This document shows, in pieces, positions 24,801 to 32,590 of a stretch of DNA of 64,000 nt. Each line of letters begins with the position of its first letter. Within the stretch, counting starts at the first letter, position 1. Made by a program: the position numbers and the translations under genes. The stretch comes from an uncultured Thermoanaerobaculia bacterium. GTDB taxonomy: Bacteria; Acidobacteriota; Thermoanaerobaculia; Multivoradales; Multivoraceae. The notes under the pieces are model-generated. The model saw nothing but the letters and a program-made list of their open reading frames with translations. It was not told the origin of the DNA and ran no database searches. The stretch covers positions 3,634,859-3,698,858 of the forward strand of contig OX638294.1 in NCBI GenBank assembly GCA_951812325.1. Reading direction: 5' to 3'.

Positions 24801-25955
24801 CGGTCCGACGACCTGCTTGATCCGAATGCGGAACTGGAGACGCTTCAAGCCCGATACGACGAAATCGACGGTGACTGGGACACGATCGACGACGTTCGGA
24901 ACTCGCTCTACTTTCACCGCGAGAATTTCAGGAACGCTCAATCCGACCTGAAGGACGTGGAGGAGCTGGTCCGCAAGCTCGGAGATCTGACGAAGGCGGA
25001 CCGGGTTGCCGTTCCCTTTTTTGGTAAAGAAAAGAAGCGCGAGAAGGCCATCTACCGGCTCTTGCGAATCGGCGTCCTGACGGACTACGAGAAGGACTCT
25101 GGAAGCCGCAAGTACCTGGTCGATGTCGAGAAGTTCGACCTGGAGCGCTGCGGGAAGGCTCTGCTCAAGTATGTGGCAGCGACCCAGGCGGCTCGGGCGC
25201 CCGCGCTGGAGCGACAGGTCGAGCAGATCTCCGGTTCACCCCAGGCGTGCGTGCTTGAGTTGGCGCGGCTCCTGATCGAATTCACCTACGACGTGGTGGA
25301 ACGTTCGCGGCGGAGGGCGATACAGGAGTCAGTGCTGCTCGCCAGGACGGCAACGGGCGACGAGGAGATCCGGCGACGCTTGCTCGACTACCTCTCGGAG
25401 GGTCTGGGCGGTGAGCGACTCCAGGAACTCCTCGACCGGCGGACGATCGTACTGCCGGACTGGTGGCGCCTGTTCGAGAAGGTCGAGTCTCCGTTGGAGG
25501 CGGGGGAGCTCCGGGGCATCTGCATCCGCTTCCTCGAGACCTATCCGGACCACCCGGCACTGCTGCTGGTGCGGGCGGTCGCGGAGGCGATGTGCTCGGA
25601 TCATGACGACAGAGTGAGCGCGCAGGGACTCGGCAGTGCCATGCGATCGGGAGTGGAGAAATACGGTTTGCCGGCGTCCGAACTGATGGAAACCGTTGAC
25701 TGGATGTTCAACCTGGTGGCGGAGAGAGCACCCGGACTCGGCCAGCCGTTGGCAGCGGCCTTGTTGGAGTTCTGGTCCTATCCGTCCCTCAGGTGGGCGG
25801 CAACGAGATGTCAGGTGCTTGCGGCACGAACTGCGAACCCTGGAGCATTGCGCGAGCTGGCGACATGGCGTCTCGAGCAGCTGGCCGGGCGGATGGAGGA
25901 TGTCGTCGATCTGACGATTGAGCGTTGGAGTGGGCCCGGGTCATCGAGAAAGTGA
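21849..25955 (+). CDS. RecQ-like helicase with topoisomerase zinc finger and nuclease-like domain
   Basis: A 1368-residue multidomain protein starting at a GTG. Near the N-terminus a topoisomerase-type zinc finger is visible ([12 protein letters not shown] ... [12 protein letters not shown], about residues 52-85). Around residues 335-385 there is a nuclease-like stretch ([20 protein letters not shown], then [10 protein letters not shown]) resembling PD-(D/E)XK or Vsr-type folds. The RecQ-type motor follows: [18 protein letters not shown] (about 636), [20 protein letters not shown] (about 735) and [11 protein letters not shown] (about 956). The C-terminal ~350 residues are helical. It probably unwinds and cuts DNA. 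The following coiled-coil gene starts one base after its stop. No full defence system that I can name has this exact layout. Confidence 0.85.
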   Translation: [1368 protein letters not shown]

Positions 25956-26731
25956 ATGGAGAAGAAGATGGGTTTACTGGAGGATGTCGACAAGCGCCTC
26001 GCTGGTGCGGATGATCGCTTGACCGACCTGGTCGAACGCCTGGAGGGGATGCGCCCGATTGAAGAAGAATACGCCGAGTCGGGACGGAAGGTCGGCGAGC
26101 TGGCGGTTCGGGCTCGGGAGGCTGCGGAGTCCCTTGGCAGTGCCGCTGAATCCGTTCGAGAGGCGAGCGACGTCGTGCGGCAATCTGATCCGGCCCGGAT
26201 GCTGGCCGCCGTCGCTGGATTGGAGCGGCGACTTGAAGAGCTTCCTGATCGCCTCGCGAGCGAGATGAGGGGGATCAAGGAGCAGCAGGCCAGCGAGGCC
26301 GCGGCGCGGGCGGAGAGCGTGCTTGAGGAACTTCGGAATCAGGCCGGCGGGCTGAAGAGTCGGCTTGCCGACGATAGCGGTCGCGTGGACAAGCGGCTTG
26401 ACGCCCTGGAACATCAAGTGATCAAGTGTCCGTGTTGCCGCGGATGGTGGAGAGTCTTGCAAGATCGCTTGAGGAGCTTTCGGAGCGGCTCGCGAGCGAG
26501 ATGAGGGGGATCAAGGAGCAGCAAGCCAGTGAGGCCGCGGCGCGGGCGGAGAGCGTGCTTGAGGAACTTCGGAGTCAGGCCGGCGGGCTGAGGAGTCGGC
26601 TTACCGACGATAGCGGTCGTCTGGAGAAACGGCTTAACGCCTTGGAGGATCACGTGTCCACGCTGCGGCGGACTGTCGAGAGACCCTGGTTTGCACGGCT
26701 ACTCGGAAGGAAGGTTGGCACCGCTTCCTGA
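25956..26731 (+). pseudogene. Coiled-coil partner of the helicase, frameshifted by an 8-bp duplication
   Basis: Two overlapping frames (25956-26504 and 26426-26731) form one gene broken at 26413-26428, where ATCAAGTG is present twice in tandem. Removing one copy restores a 255-residue protein reading LEHQVSVLPRMVESL across the junction, which matches the equivalent LEDHVSTLRRTVE in the next unit. The protein is a long charged coiled coil with two internal repeats (RLASEMRGIKEQQASEAAAR appears twice). It starts directly after the helicase stop, so it is probably a structural or regulatory partner. The break may be a recent mutation or a switchable site; as written the product is truncated at 182 residues. 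Confidence 0.8.
26413..26428 (+). repeat. 8-bp tandem duplication causing a frameshift
   Basis: ATCAAGTGATCAAGTG. One unit too many shifts the reading frame by two bases; deleting one unit restores a continuous coiled-coil protein. Confidence 0.9.
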
Positions 26732-26845
26732 CTGCTTCCGGTGCGACTCGGATTTCTGCCATGGGCTGCTGCGGGCGAGCAAGGTCGTGCGGCGTGCCCG
26801 TCTGGGGACCGGCCGGGCGCGCCTGGCTTGCAGTAGGTTCGAATC

Positions 26846-26966
26846 ATGCCGTCCGAGAGCAAGATCATCGTGATCGCCGGACAGAAACGGGGCGGGGAAG
26901 ACCACGTTCGCTCTGGAGTACCTGCCGTACGAGCTCGCCTGTCCGATTCTCGTCAACGCCGATTCG
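26846..26966 (+). pseudogene. N-terminal fragment of a zeta-toxin-type kinase
   Basis: It starts MPSESKIIVIAG. If one extra A in the run near 26886 is removed, the frame continues QNGAGKTTFALEYLPYEL, then CPILVNAD. This is the Walker A and following segment of zeta-toxin family proteins, which phosphorylate UDP-N-acetylglucosamine. The homology ends at ~26966 where an antisense IS21 istB fragment begins. A matching C-terminal fragment of the same family, also rightward, is at 43020-43304. Confidence 0.7.
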
Positions 26967-27545
26967 CGTGCTTCGATCAGATCGCGGACGAGGTCGGAGG
27001 CCTTGCGGAACCAGACAGCTCGACAGCGGCGAGGGAGTCGCCGCTACCCGGTAGCGGCGCTTGGCGGTCTCGATGCCCAGGGCGATCGCGAGATGCGTCT
27101 CGCCGGCGCCGATGGGTCCGACCAGCACGACATCGTCGCCGCGGTCGATGTAATCGCAGGATGCCAGCTCCCGCAGCTTCGGTTTGGAGACGCCTCGCAG
27201 CGCCTCGAAGTCGATCTGCTCGAGGGTCTTGGTGGTCGGGGAAGCGGGCCGCCCGCAGGTCGGCGCTCGACGGTACGGGCCTCGGCCGGCGGCCAGGGCT
27301 TCCTCGAGTGCGGATGCGACCTCCTCGCTGCCGTGGTCCACAACCACGCTCAGCAGCTTGGCGAAGAGCCGCGCCGTCTCCACGCGCCGTGCCGCAACTC
27401 CAGCATGCTCCACAGCTTGCGGTACGCCGGACCGAGCTCGGCGAGCAGCTCCGGGGCCACCTGCCGCACCGCCTCGCGGTCGCGGGAGGTCTGCTTGATC
27501 TCAAGCGGCTGGATCGCCGGACAAGACGACGGGTAGTGGCAGCGA
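26967..27545 (-). pseudogene. IS21-family remnant (istA tail, istB head)
   Basis: Leftward fragments in several frames: an IstA C-terminus (APELLAELGPAYRKLWSML, then TARLFAKLLSVVVDHGSEEV) followed by the start of IstB (TLEQIDFEALRGVSKPKL, then VVLVGPIGAGETHLAIALGI and, after another shift, KASDLVRDLIEAR). The Walker A of IstB reads GPIGAGETH, with Glu in place of the essential Lys. Several frameshifts and loss of both ends make it a relic. It interrupts the zeta-toxin fragment. Confidence 0.75.
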
Positions 27546-27567
27546 TCAGTCGACTCGCCGGATAGCG

Positions 27568-28746
27568 TCAGCGGTCGGCTGCCCGGAGTTCGTCCATCAG
27601 TCCGGCGAGCGGCAGAGCTTCGACGCCGCCGGGCTGCGGGAACGCTTCGCTGCCCCCGTGGACGACGATCCGGCGCTCCGCTTGCAGATCGTCGCAGGCG
27701 ACGAAGAACCCTCTGGACGGCCTGACTCGGCTGGTCGACCGCCTGATCTCGACCGCCCAGCAGCGAGCGGGCTCGAACTCCAGCACGAGATCGACCTCGG
27801 CGCCCGCGTGGGTGCGAAAATAGAGGGGCTGGACGCCGGGGGGCGTGACGGAAAGCAGGTTCTCGATTGCGAAGCCTTCCCAACTCGGTCCGGCAATCGG
27901 ATGCGCCAGAACTTCCTCCAACTCGCGCAGACCCAGCAGGGCATGCAGGATGCCGGAATCGCGAAGGTACAGGCGGGGCGCGCGCACCAGGCGTTTCCTC
28001 AGGTTGCCGGACCACGGCGCCAGCCTCCGAACCAGAAGGAGGTCTTCCAGCAGGTCGACGTATCGATGCACCGAGCGCACGTTGACCGCCAGGGAGGAGG
28101 CGAGCCGCGCTGCGTTGAACTGTTTGCCCTGAAGATGCGCGAGCATCGTCCAGAGCCGGCGCAGCGTTGTGGCCGGCAGTCGTGCGTCGAAGGCCGGAAT
28201 GTCGCGCTCCAGGTAGGTGCGGACGAAGTCTCCCCGCCAGTTGGAGCTGGCCGCGTCGTGCGCCGCGAGCCACGATTCGGGGAACCCCCCTCGCGACCAT
28301 AGGCGCTCCACATCCCGCCCGCCGGTCTCGCTCACGTCGATGGGACCGAGTTCCCGGTAGGCGACGCGGCCGGCGAGGGACTCCGCGCTCTGGCGCAGCA
28401 GGTCGGGCGAGGTGGAGCCCAGCAACAGGTAGCGGCCCTTGCCTCGCCCTTCCCGGCGAAACCCGTCGATCAGGCCGCGCAGGACCGGAAAGAGGCCGGG
28501 CAGGCGCTGTACCTCGTCCAGAATGACGAGTCGGCGCTTGTGCCGAAGCAGGGTCGGCCCGGGATCGGCGAGGACGGCGAGAGCCTCCGGGTTCTCCAGG
28601 TCGAAGTAGACGGAGTCCCGGTCCTCCGCGAGCTTGAGCGCCAGGGTCGTCTTGCCGACCTGCCTCGGTCCAAGGAGCACCAGACCCGCCTGTTCCTTGA
28701 GTGCTGTTCGGGCCGTGGTCTCCAGTCTTCGCGGGACGTAGATCAT
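27568..28746 (-). CDS. AAA ATPase with DUF4143 domain, first of two in the window
   Basis: A 392-residue ATPase. The N-terminal AAA_14 domain has Walker A LGPRQVGKTTLALKLAE and Walker B RRLVILDEVQRLPGLFPVL. The C-terminal DUF4143 region contains a nuclease-like core (FRTHAGAEVDLVLEFEPARCWAVEI). These proteins are common and mostly uncharacterised; some are suspected mobile or defence-associated. A perfect 10-bp palindrome with a 10-bp spacer sits one base upstream of the ATG and may be an autoregulatory operator. A paralogue is at 43671-44831. The last ~50 codons of this gene are also duplicated almost identically at 44936-45088. Confidence 0.85.
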   Translation of the reverse strand: MIYVPRRLETTARTALKEQAGLVLLGPRQVGKTTLALKLAEDRDSVYFDLENPEALAVLADPGPTLLRHKRRLVILDEVQRLPGLFPVLRGLIDGFRREGRGKGRYLLLGSTSPDLLRQSAESLAGRVAYRELGPIDVSETGGRDVERLWSRGGFPESWLAAHDAASSNWRGDFVRTYLERDIPAFDARLPATTLRRLWTMLAHLQGKQFNAARLASSLAVNVRSVHRYVDLLEDLLLVRRLAPWSGNLRKRLVRAPRLYLRDSGILHALLGLRELEEVLAHPIAGPSWEGFAIENLLSVTPPGVQPLYFRTHAGAEVDLVLEFEPARCWAVEIRRSTSRVRPSRGFFVACDDLQAERRIVVHGGSEAFPQPGGVEALPLAGLMDELRAADR

Positions 28747-28747
28747 T

Positions 28748-28777
28748 GAAAATCAGGCGTTATCGTACCTGATTTTC
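28748..28777. promoter_or_regulatory. Perfect inverted repeat at the start of the DUF4143 ATPase gene
   Basis: GAAAATCAGG, ten spacer bases, CCTGATTTTC. The arms are exact complements and the repeat ends one base before the start codon at 28746. It could be an operator for autoregulation or an RNA hairpin that hides the ribosome-binding site. Confidence 0.7.
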
Positions 28778-28807
28778 CAGGTTTGTAGCTGAGGCTGGAC
28801 GGCCCGC

Positions 28808-28962
28808 GGCAGGACCATTCCAAAGTCCGGCGCTCCACGCCGGGCGGGGGCGGGAGGCCTTCCTTCCCGAAGGTCGAGAGCCGTGCCGGCGCCCAGTTGC
28901 CGAATCCGGAGTGGTCTCCTCACATCGGTCACCGAAGTTCCCGACTTTGGAACGGCCCTGAC
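28808..28962. mobile_element. MITE-like element, copy 2
   Basis: A 155-bp element, inverted relative to copy 1 at 9204-9356, with the same ends (GGCAGGACCATTCCAAAGTC and GACTTTGGAACGGCCCTGAC). The 12-bp sequence ACGGCCCGCGGC occurs directly on both sides (28799-28810 and 28961-28972), consistent with a target duplication on insertion. No coding capacity. It occupies much of the 366-bp gap between the ATPase and sulfatase genes; the remainder shows no gene. Confidence 0.85.
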
Positions 28963-29112
28963 GGCCCGCGGCGGACTCCCCTTCCAGGCAAGTCTCGTGC
29001 CGCTGGAAGCATCGCGGAGTTCGTCGTCTCTCGCCTCGACTCGAGCGGCGACCGGGTCGGGCTGCGTGAGCGGATCCCGTCGGCTGAGAGCGAGCTTCCC
29101 GTCGTCCCGGTT

Positions 29113-31767
29113 CTACCGCGGTCGCGTCTGGTGCTGCGGCGCCTCCACCTCCGTCTGCAGCCCCAGATCCCCCTGATCCTCCATCCACGCCCGCAACTGC
29201 GCGTGCAGCGCCTCGAGCCGCCCCCGATGCTCCGGCTGATCCGCGAGGTTCACCAGTTCATGCGGGTCCTCGGCGAGATCGAAGAACTCGAACTCCGGCC
29301 GGTGCTGGTACCGCTCGACCAGCGCCCGGGCGGCGGCGTCCGTTTCGGCGGCGTCACGCCAAGAGAAGTAGAAGCCGTCCCGGTTCTCCTCCGTCACGAG
29401 ATTGGTGAACCGGTTCTCGTGGGCGATGTTCCAGATCAGCTTGTAGCGCTCGTCGCGGATGGAGCGGATGGGGTAGGGCGCCAGGTTCGCGACGATGCCG
29501 GTCGTCGTCTGGATGCCGAAGACGACGTCGCGGTGGGTGGGGCCCGGTTCCAGCAGCAGGCCGAGCATGCTCCGGCCCTCGATCTCGGGCGGCGCGGCGC
29601 CCCCGGCGGCCTCGATCCAGGTCGGCAGCAGGTCGTTGATCTGGAGCAGCGCGGCTGACGTCCGGCCGGCGGGAATCCTGCGGCTCCAGCGGGCGACGAC
29701 CGAGGTGCGGATGCCGGCTTCGTAGAGCGTCCACTTGGCCAGCGGACCGCTGATGCCCTGCTCGCTGTAGAACATCGTCAGGGTGTTCTCGTGGGCCGCG
29801 CGCTCCTCGAGCAGATCGAGGACCTGGCCGAGCTGGCCGTCCATGAACGTGATCTCGGCGTAGTACCGCGTCAGGGCCTCGCGGGTCTCCGGCGTGTCGA
29901 CGAACCAGGGCGGCAGCTCGAGGGACGTCGCGTCGTAGCGCGACGGGTCGCCCCTGCTCCAGGGCTGGTGGGGTTCCGTCGAGGCGACGATCAGGGCGAA
30001 CGGCTGGTTCGGGTCGCGGCCGATGAACTCGCCGATTCGTCCCGGGTCGAGGTCGCGGCCCGCCACCTTCTCGAAGGGGTAGACCTCTTCCGGCGCCACG
30101 TGGGACTTGCCGGCCAGGCCGACCCGGTAGCCGAGACCGGTCAGGTAGTGGACGACGCTCTTCGTGCCGGGCTTCGCCTTCGCGTGGTTCGGGTAGGCGC
30201 CGCTTCGTACCGGGTACTGGCCGGTGTAGAGCATGTGCCGGGTGGGCGAGCACATCGCGGTGGCGGTGTACATGTGGGTGAACGTCGTCCCCTGCTCGGC
30301 GAGCCGGTCCAGGTTCGGCGTGTGGACCTGCGCGTTGCCCAGGGCGCCGGCGTCGTTGTAGGTCATGTCGTCGGCGACGAACAGCAGCACGTTCGGGCGG
30401 TGGGCCGGCGGCCGCCACCGGTTGACGGCGGGCGTCGGCGGCAGCCAGGCGCCGGCGGAGCGGATCGCTCCGGGCTTCGAGGCCAGGAGGGAGTCGATTG
30501 CCGCGACGCGGGCGGCGTCTTCCGGCGCGAGGTTCGCGGCGTCGACCGGCGACTGCTCGCTCGGGTCGGCGACGAGGTCGAACAGGCGACCGTCGTCGTA
30601 GCGCTTGAATCGCTCGTCGAAGGCGTAGCGTGCCGGCGGTCCCGCATACCAGCGTGACTCGCAGTGGATGAACAGGGCATCGCGGTCGAGCGCCGGTCCG
30701 CCCCTGAGCATCGGCAGCAGGCTCTCGCCGTCCAGGTGGAGGCCGGGCGGGAGGCCGGCGCCAGCCGTTTCGACCAGGGTCGGAAACACGTCGCCGACGT
30801 CGACCAGGGTCTCGTTCACCTGACCGCCGGGGATCGTCCCCGGCCACCAGGCGAGGTACGGCACGTGGCTGCCGGTCTGAAGCGACCGCCCCTTGCCGCC
30901 GGGGACTTCGCGGCCGTGGCGCGTGGAAGTGATCCGCGTCGACGTGCCATTGTCGCCGATGAACAGGAGCAGAGTGTCGCGCTCCAGCCCGTGCTCGATC
31001 AGCTTCGCCCGCACCCGGCCGACCAGGTGGTCCATGTAGGCGACCATCGCCGCGAACCGCTCCTGGTTCGACTCCGCGTCCGGATGGTGCGGCGTCGTGA
31101 CGAACGGGTCGTGAGGCAGCGCCATCGGGTAGTAGATGAAGAGCGGCTTGCGGGTCGCGGGATCCGCCGCTGCCTGCTCGTCGATCGCCTTGAGCACGAA
31201 GTCGTTCGTCAGATCGGGCCCAAAGATGTCCTCGCCCCAAGTCTCCTCTTGGTCGTTCGTCACCAGGGTCGGCTCCCAGTAGCGCGACCCGCGCCCCTCC
31301 CGGCGGAGTTGCCAGAGGCGGTGCTCGTCGAACCCCGCCTGCTGCGGGGAGGCGCCCTCGTGGACCATGTAGAGGTTGTTCGTCAACTGCCACTTGCCCG
31401 AGATGACCGTTCGGTACCCCGCCTGCGCCAGCACGTGGGCGAACGTGACGTTGGCCGGGTCGAGTTCCATGAACTCCCGGTAGTTCCGGTAGTTGTGCAG
31501 CCCCGTCATCAGCTTGACCCGGGTCGGCGTGCACAGCGGCTGAGAGTGCCCGTTCTCGAACCGCATGCCCTCCGCCGCGATCCTGTCGAGCTCCGGCGTC
31601 TCATAAGACATGCCGCCGTAGACGCCCAGCGTCTCGACGCCCAGGTCGTCGGCGAGGATGACGATGATGTTGGGCTGGGTCCGTTGCCGGGCGGAGGCTG
31701 CGCCGGTCGTCGAGAGCAGGGCCAGGCCGACCAGCAGGACAATCTTGAGGCGGTTCCTAGGGTGCAT
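29113..31767 (-). CDS. Exported double-domain sulfatase
   Basis: An 884-residue protein made of two complete sulfatase domains in one chain. The ATG at 31767 precedes a signal peptide (NRLKIVLLVGLALLSTTGAA). Domain 1 has NIIVILADDLGVETLGVYGG and the formylglycine-type motif PLCTPTR (Cys about residue 78) followed by LMTG. Domain 2 begins near residue 460 with NVLLFVADDMTYNDAG and has AMCSPTRHMLYTG (Cys about 505). Both Cys need oxidation to formylglycine by a maturase, which is not in the window. Such enzymes remove sulfate from polysaccharides or other esters in the periplasm. Most sulfatases have a single domain of ~450-550 residues, so the fusion is unusual. Confidence 0.85.
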   Translation of the reverse strand: MHPRNRLKIVLLVGLALLSTTGAASARQRTQPNIIVILADDLGVETLGVYGGMSYETPELDRIAAEGMRFENGHSQPLCTPTRVKLMTGLHNYRNYREFMELDPANVTFAHVLAQAGYRTVISGKWQLTNNLYMVHEGASPQQAGFDEHRLWQLRREGRGSRYWEPTLVTNDQEETWGEDIFGPDLTNDFVLKAIDEQAAADPATRKPLFIYYPMALPHDPFVTTPHHPDAESNQERFAAMVAYMDHLVGRVRAKLIEHGLERDTLLLFIGDNGTSTRITSTRHGREVPGGKGRSLQTGSHVPYLAWWPGTIPGGQVNETLVDVGDVFPTLVETAGAGLPPGLHLDGESLLPMLRGGPALDRDALFIHCESRWYAGPPARYAFDERFKRYDDGRLFDLVADPSEQSPVDAANLAPEDAARVAAIDSLLASKPGAIRSAGAWLPPTPAVNRWRPPAHRPNVLLFVADDMTYNDAGALGNAQVHTPNLDRLAEQGTTFTHMYTATAMCSPTRHMLYTGQYPVRSGAYPNHAKAKPGTKSVVHYLTGLGYRVGLAGKSHVAPEEVYPFEKVAGRDLDPGRIGEFIGRDPNQPFALIVASTEPHQPWSRGDPSRYDATSLELPPWFVDTPETREALTRYYAEITFMDGQLGQVLDLLEERAAHENTLTMFYSEQGISGPLAKWTLYEAGIRTSVVARWSRRIPAGRTSAALLQINDLLPTWIEAAGGAAPPEIEGRSMLGLLLEPGPTHRDVVFGIQTTTGIVANLAPYPIRSIRDERYKLIWNIAHENRFTNLVTEENRDGFYFSWRDAAETDAAARALVERYQHRPEFEFFDLAEDPHELVNLADQPEHRGRLEALHAQLRAWMEDQGDLGLQTEVEAPQHQTRPR

Positions 31768-31933
31768 GGACGTCAAGTTAGCAGCCGACAGGGAATGGCG
31801 CGGGCTGGTCAACGTTTCGGTCGAGTCGCTCCAGACCAATGAAGACCGGCGTGGTAGTGGGCGGAGAGCCGGAAGGCGAATTGGCCCCGGTTCTGCCGTG
31901 GTAGCGTCCGGGCGGTACTTTGAGCGCGAGGCA

Positions 31934-32203
31934 ATGACCGTATCAAGCAGGAAATCCTACAACCGAGAACGGGTTCTTCGCTTGGTGGAGGAGTTGTCGG
32001 ACCAGGAGATTCCGGCCGCCGGCCGGTATCTGGAGCAACTGGTCGAAAGCGCGGACCCGTTCTTCAAGCAACTGATGGATGCGCCCGAGGACGACGAGGT
32101 GCTGAGCGAGAAGGGCAAGCGTCTCCTGGACGAGGGATATGAGGACCTTGACGCCGGGCGGACTCACACCCTGGAGGAGGTAAAGCGGGAGCTTGACCTC
32201 TGA
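31934..32203 (+). CDS. Antitoxin-like small protein, orphaned
   Basis: An 89-residue acidic protein (MTVSSRKSYNRERVLRLVEE ... LDEGYEDLDAGRTHTLEEVK). The C-terminal pattern, with Glu/Asp-rich LDEGYEDL and LEEVKRELDL, is typical of antitoxins that neutralise RelE/ParE-type toxins. Directly after it a RelE-like start is readable (RVAVGFSGRALRDLKR) but breaks off after about 20 codons at the next antitoxin gene, so the toxin partner is lost. The start is the ATG at 31934; the longer frame upstream is inside the sulfatase promoter region. Confidence 0.65.
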   Translation: MTVSSRKSYNRERVLRLVEELSDQEIPAAGRYLEQLVESADPFFKQLMDAPEDDEVLSEKGKRLLDEGYEDLDAGRTHTLEEVKRELDL

Positions 32204-32266
32204 GGGTCGCCGTTGGGTTCAGTGGCCGGGCGCTGCGAGACCTGAAGCGCACCGAGGAGCATGGAG
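32204..32266 (+). pseudogene. Remnant of a RelE/ParE-type toxin start
   Basis: Immediately after the antitoxin stop, one frame reads RVAVGFSGRALRDLKRTEE, like the first strand and helix of RelE/ParE toxins. It then runs into the Phd-type antitoxin gene. Only about 20 codons survive. Confidence 0.55.
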
Positions 32267-32269
32267 AAC

Positions 32270-32575
32270 ATGACCCGTTACGTGAAGATCGGCGAGGCGA
32301 AGACACACCTCTCCGCGCTGCTGGCGGATGTGGAGGCGGGCGAGGACCTGGTCATTTGCCGCGGCGCGACTCCGATTGCCCGCGTGACCGCGCATGTCGA
32401 CGACCGGGACCATGCTGCGCTGTTCGCGACGTTGCGCCGGGAGCGGGCGAAGCAGCGTGCCGTGGCGACCCCGGAACTCCTGGCTTGGCGCCACGAGGGG
32501 CACTCCCGCTGCGCCGGATCCGGCGCTGTACGAAGACCAGCCGGCCGGGAAACCCCTCAGGGTTCAGCGCGATGA
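32270..32575 (+). CDS. Phd/YefM-type antitoxin with a replaced C-terminus
   Basis: The start is MTRYVKIGEAKTHLSALLAD, followed by GEDLVICRGATPIARVTA. This is the DNA-binding fold of Phd/YefM antitoxins that usually precede a PIN-type toxin. The family-like sequence runs to LLAWRHEGH (about residue 80). After that the frame changes character (SRCAGSGAVRRPAGRE) and another frame carries PDPALYEDQPAGKP, which resembles the C-terminus of the small zeta-toxin partner at 43301. The tail is thus a fusion scar and the cognate toxin is gone. DNA binding may remain. Confidence 0.65.
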   Translation: MTRYVKIGEAKTHLSALLADVEAGEDLVICRGATPIARVTAHVDDRDHAALFATLRRERAKQRAVATPELLAWRHEGHSRCAGSGAVRRPAGRETPQGSAR

Positions 32576-32590
32576 AGCGGGCAAGGCTGG

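Noticed and set aside
29354..31534. 726-codon leftward frame overlapping the sulfatase gene
   Set aside because: Out-of-frame shadow on the same strand; the sulfatase motifs are in the other frame.
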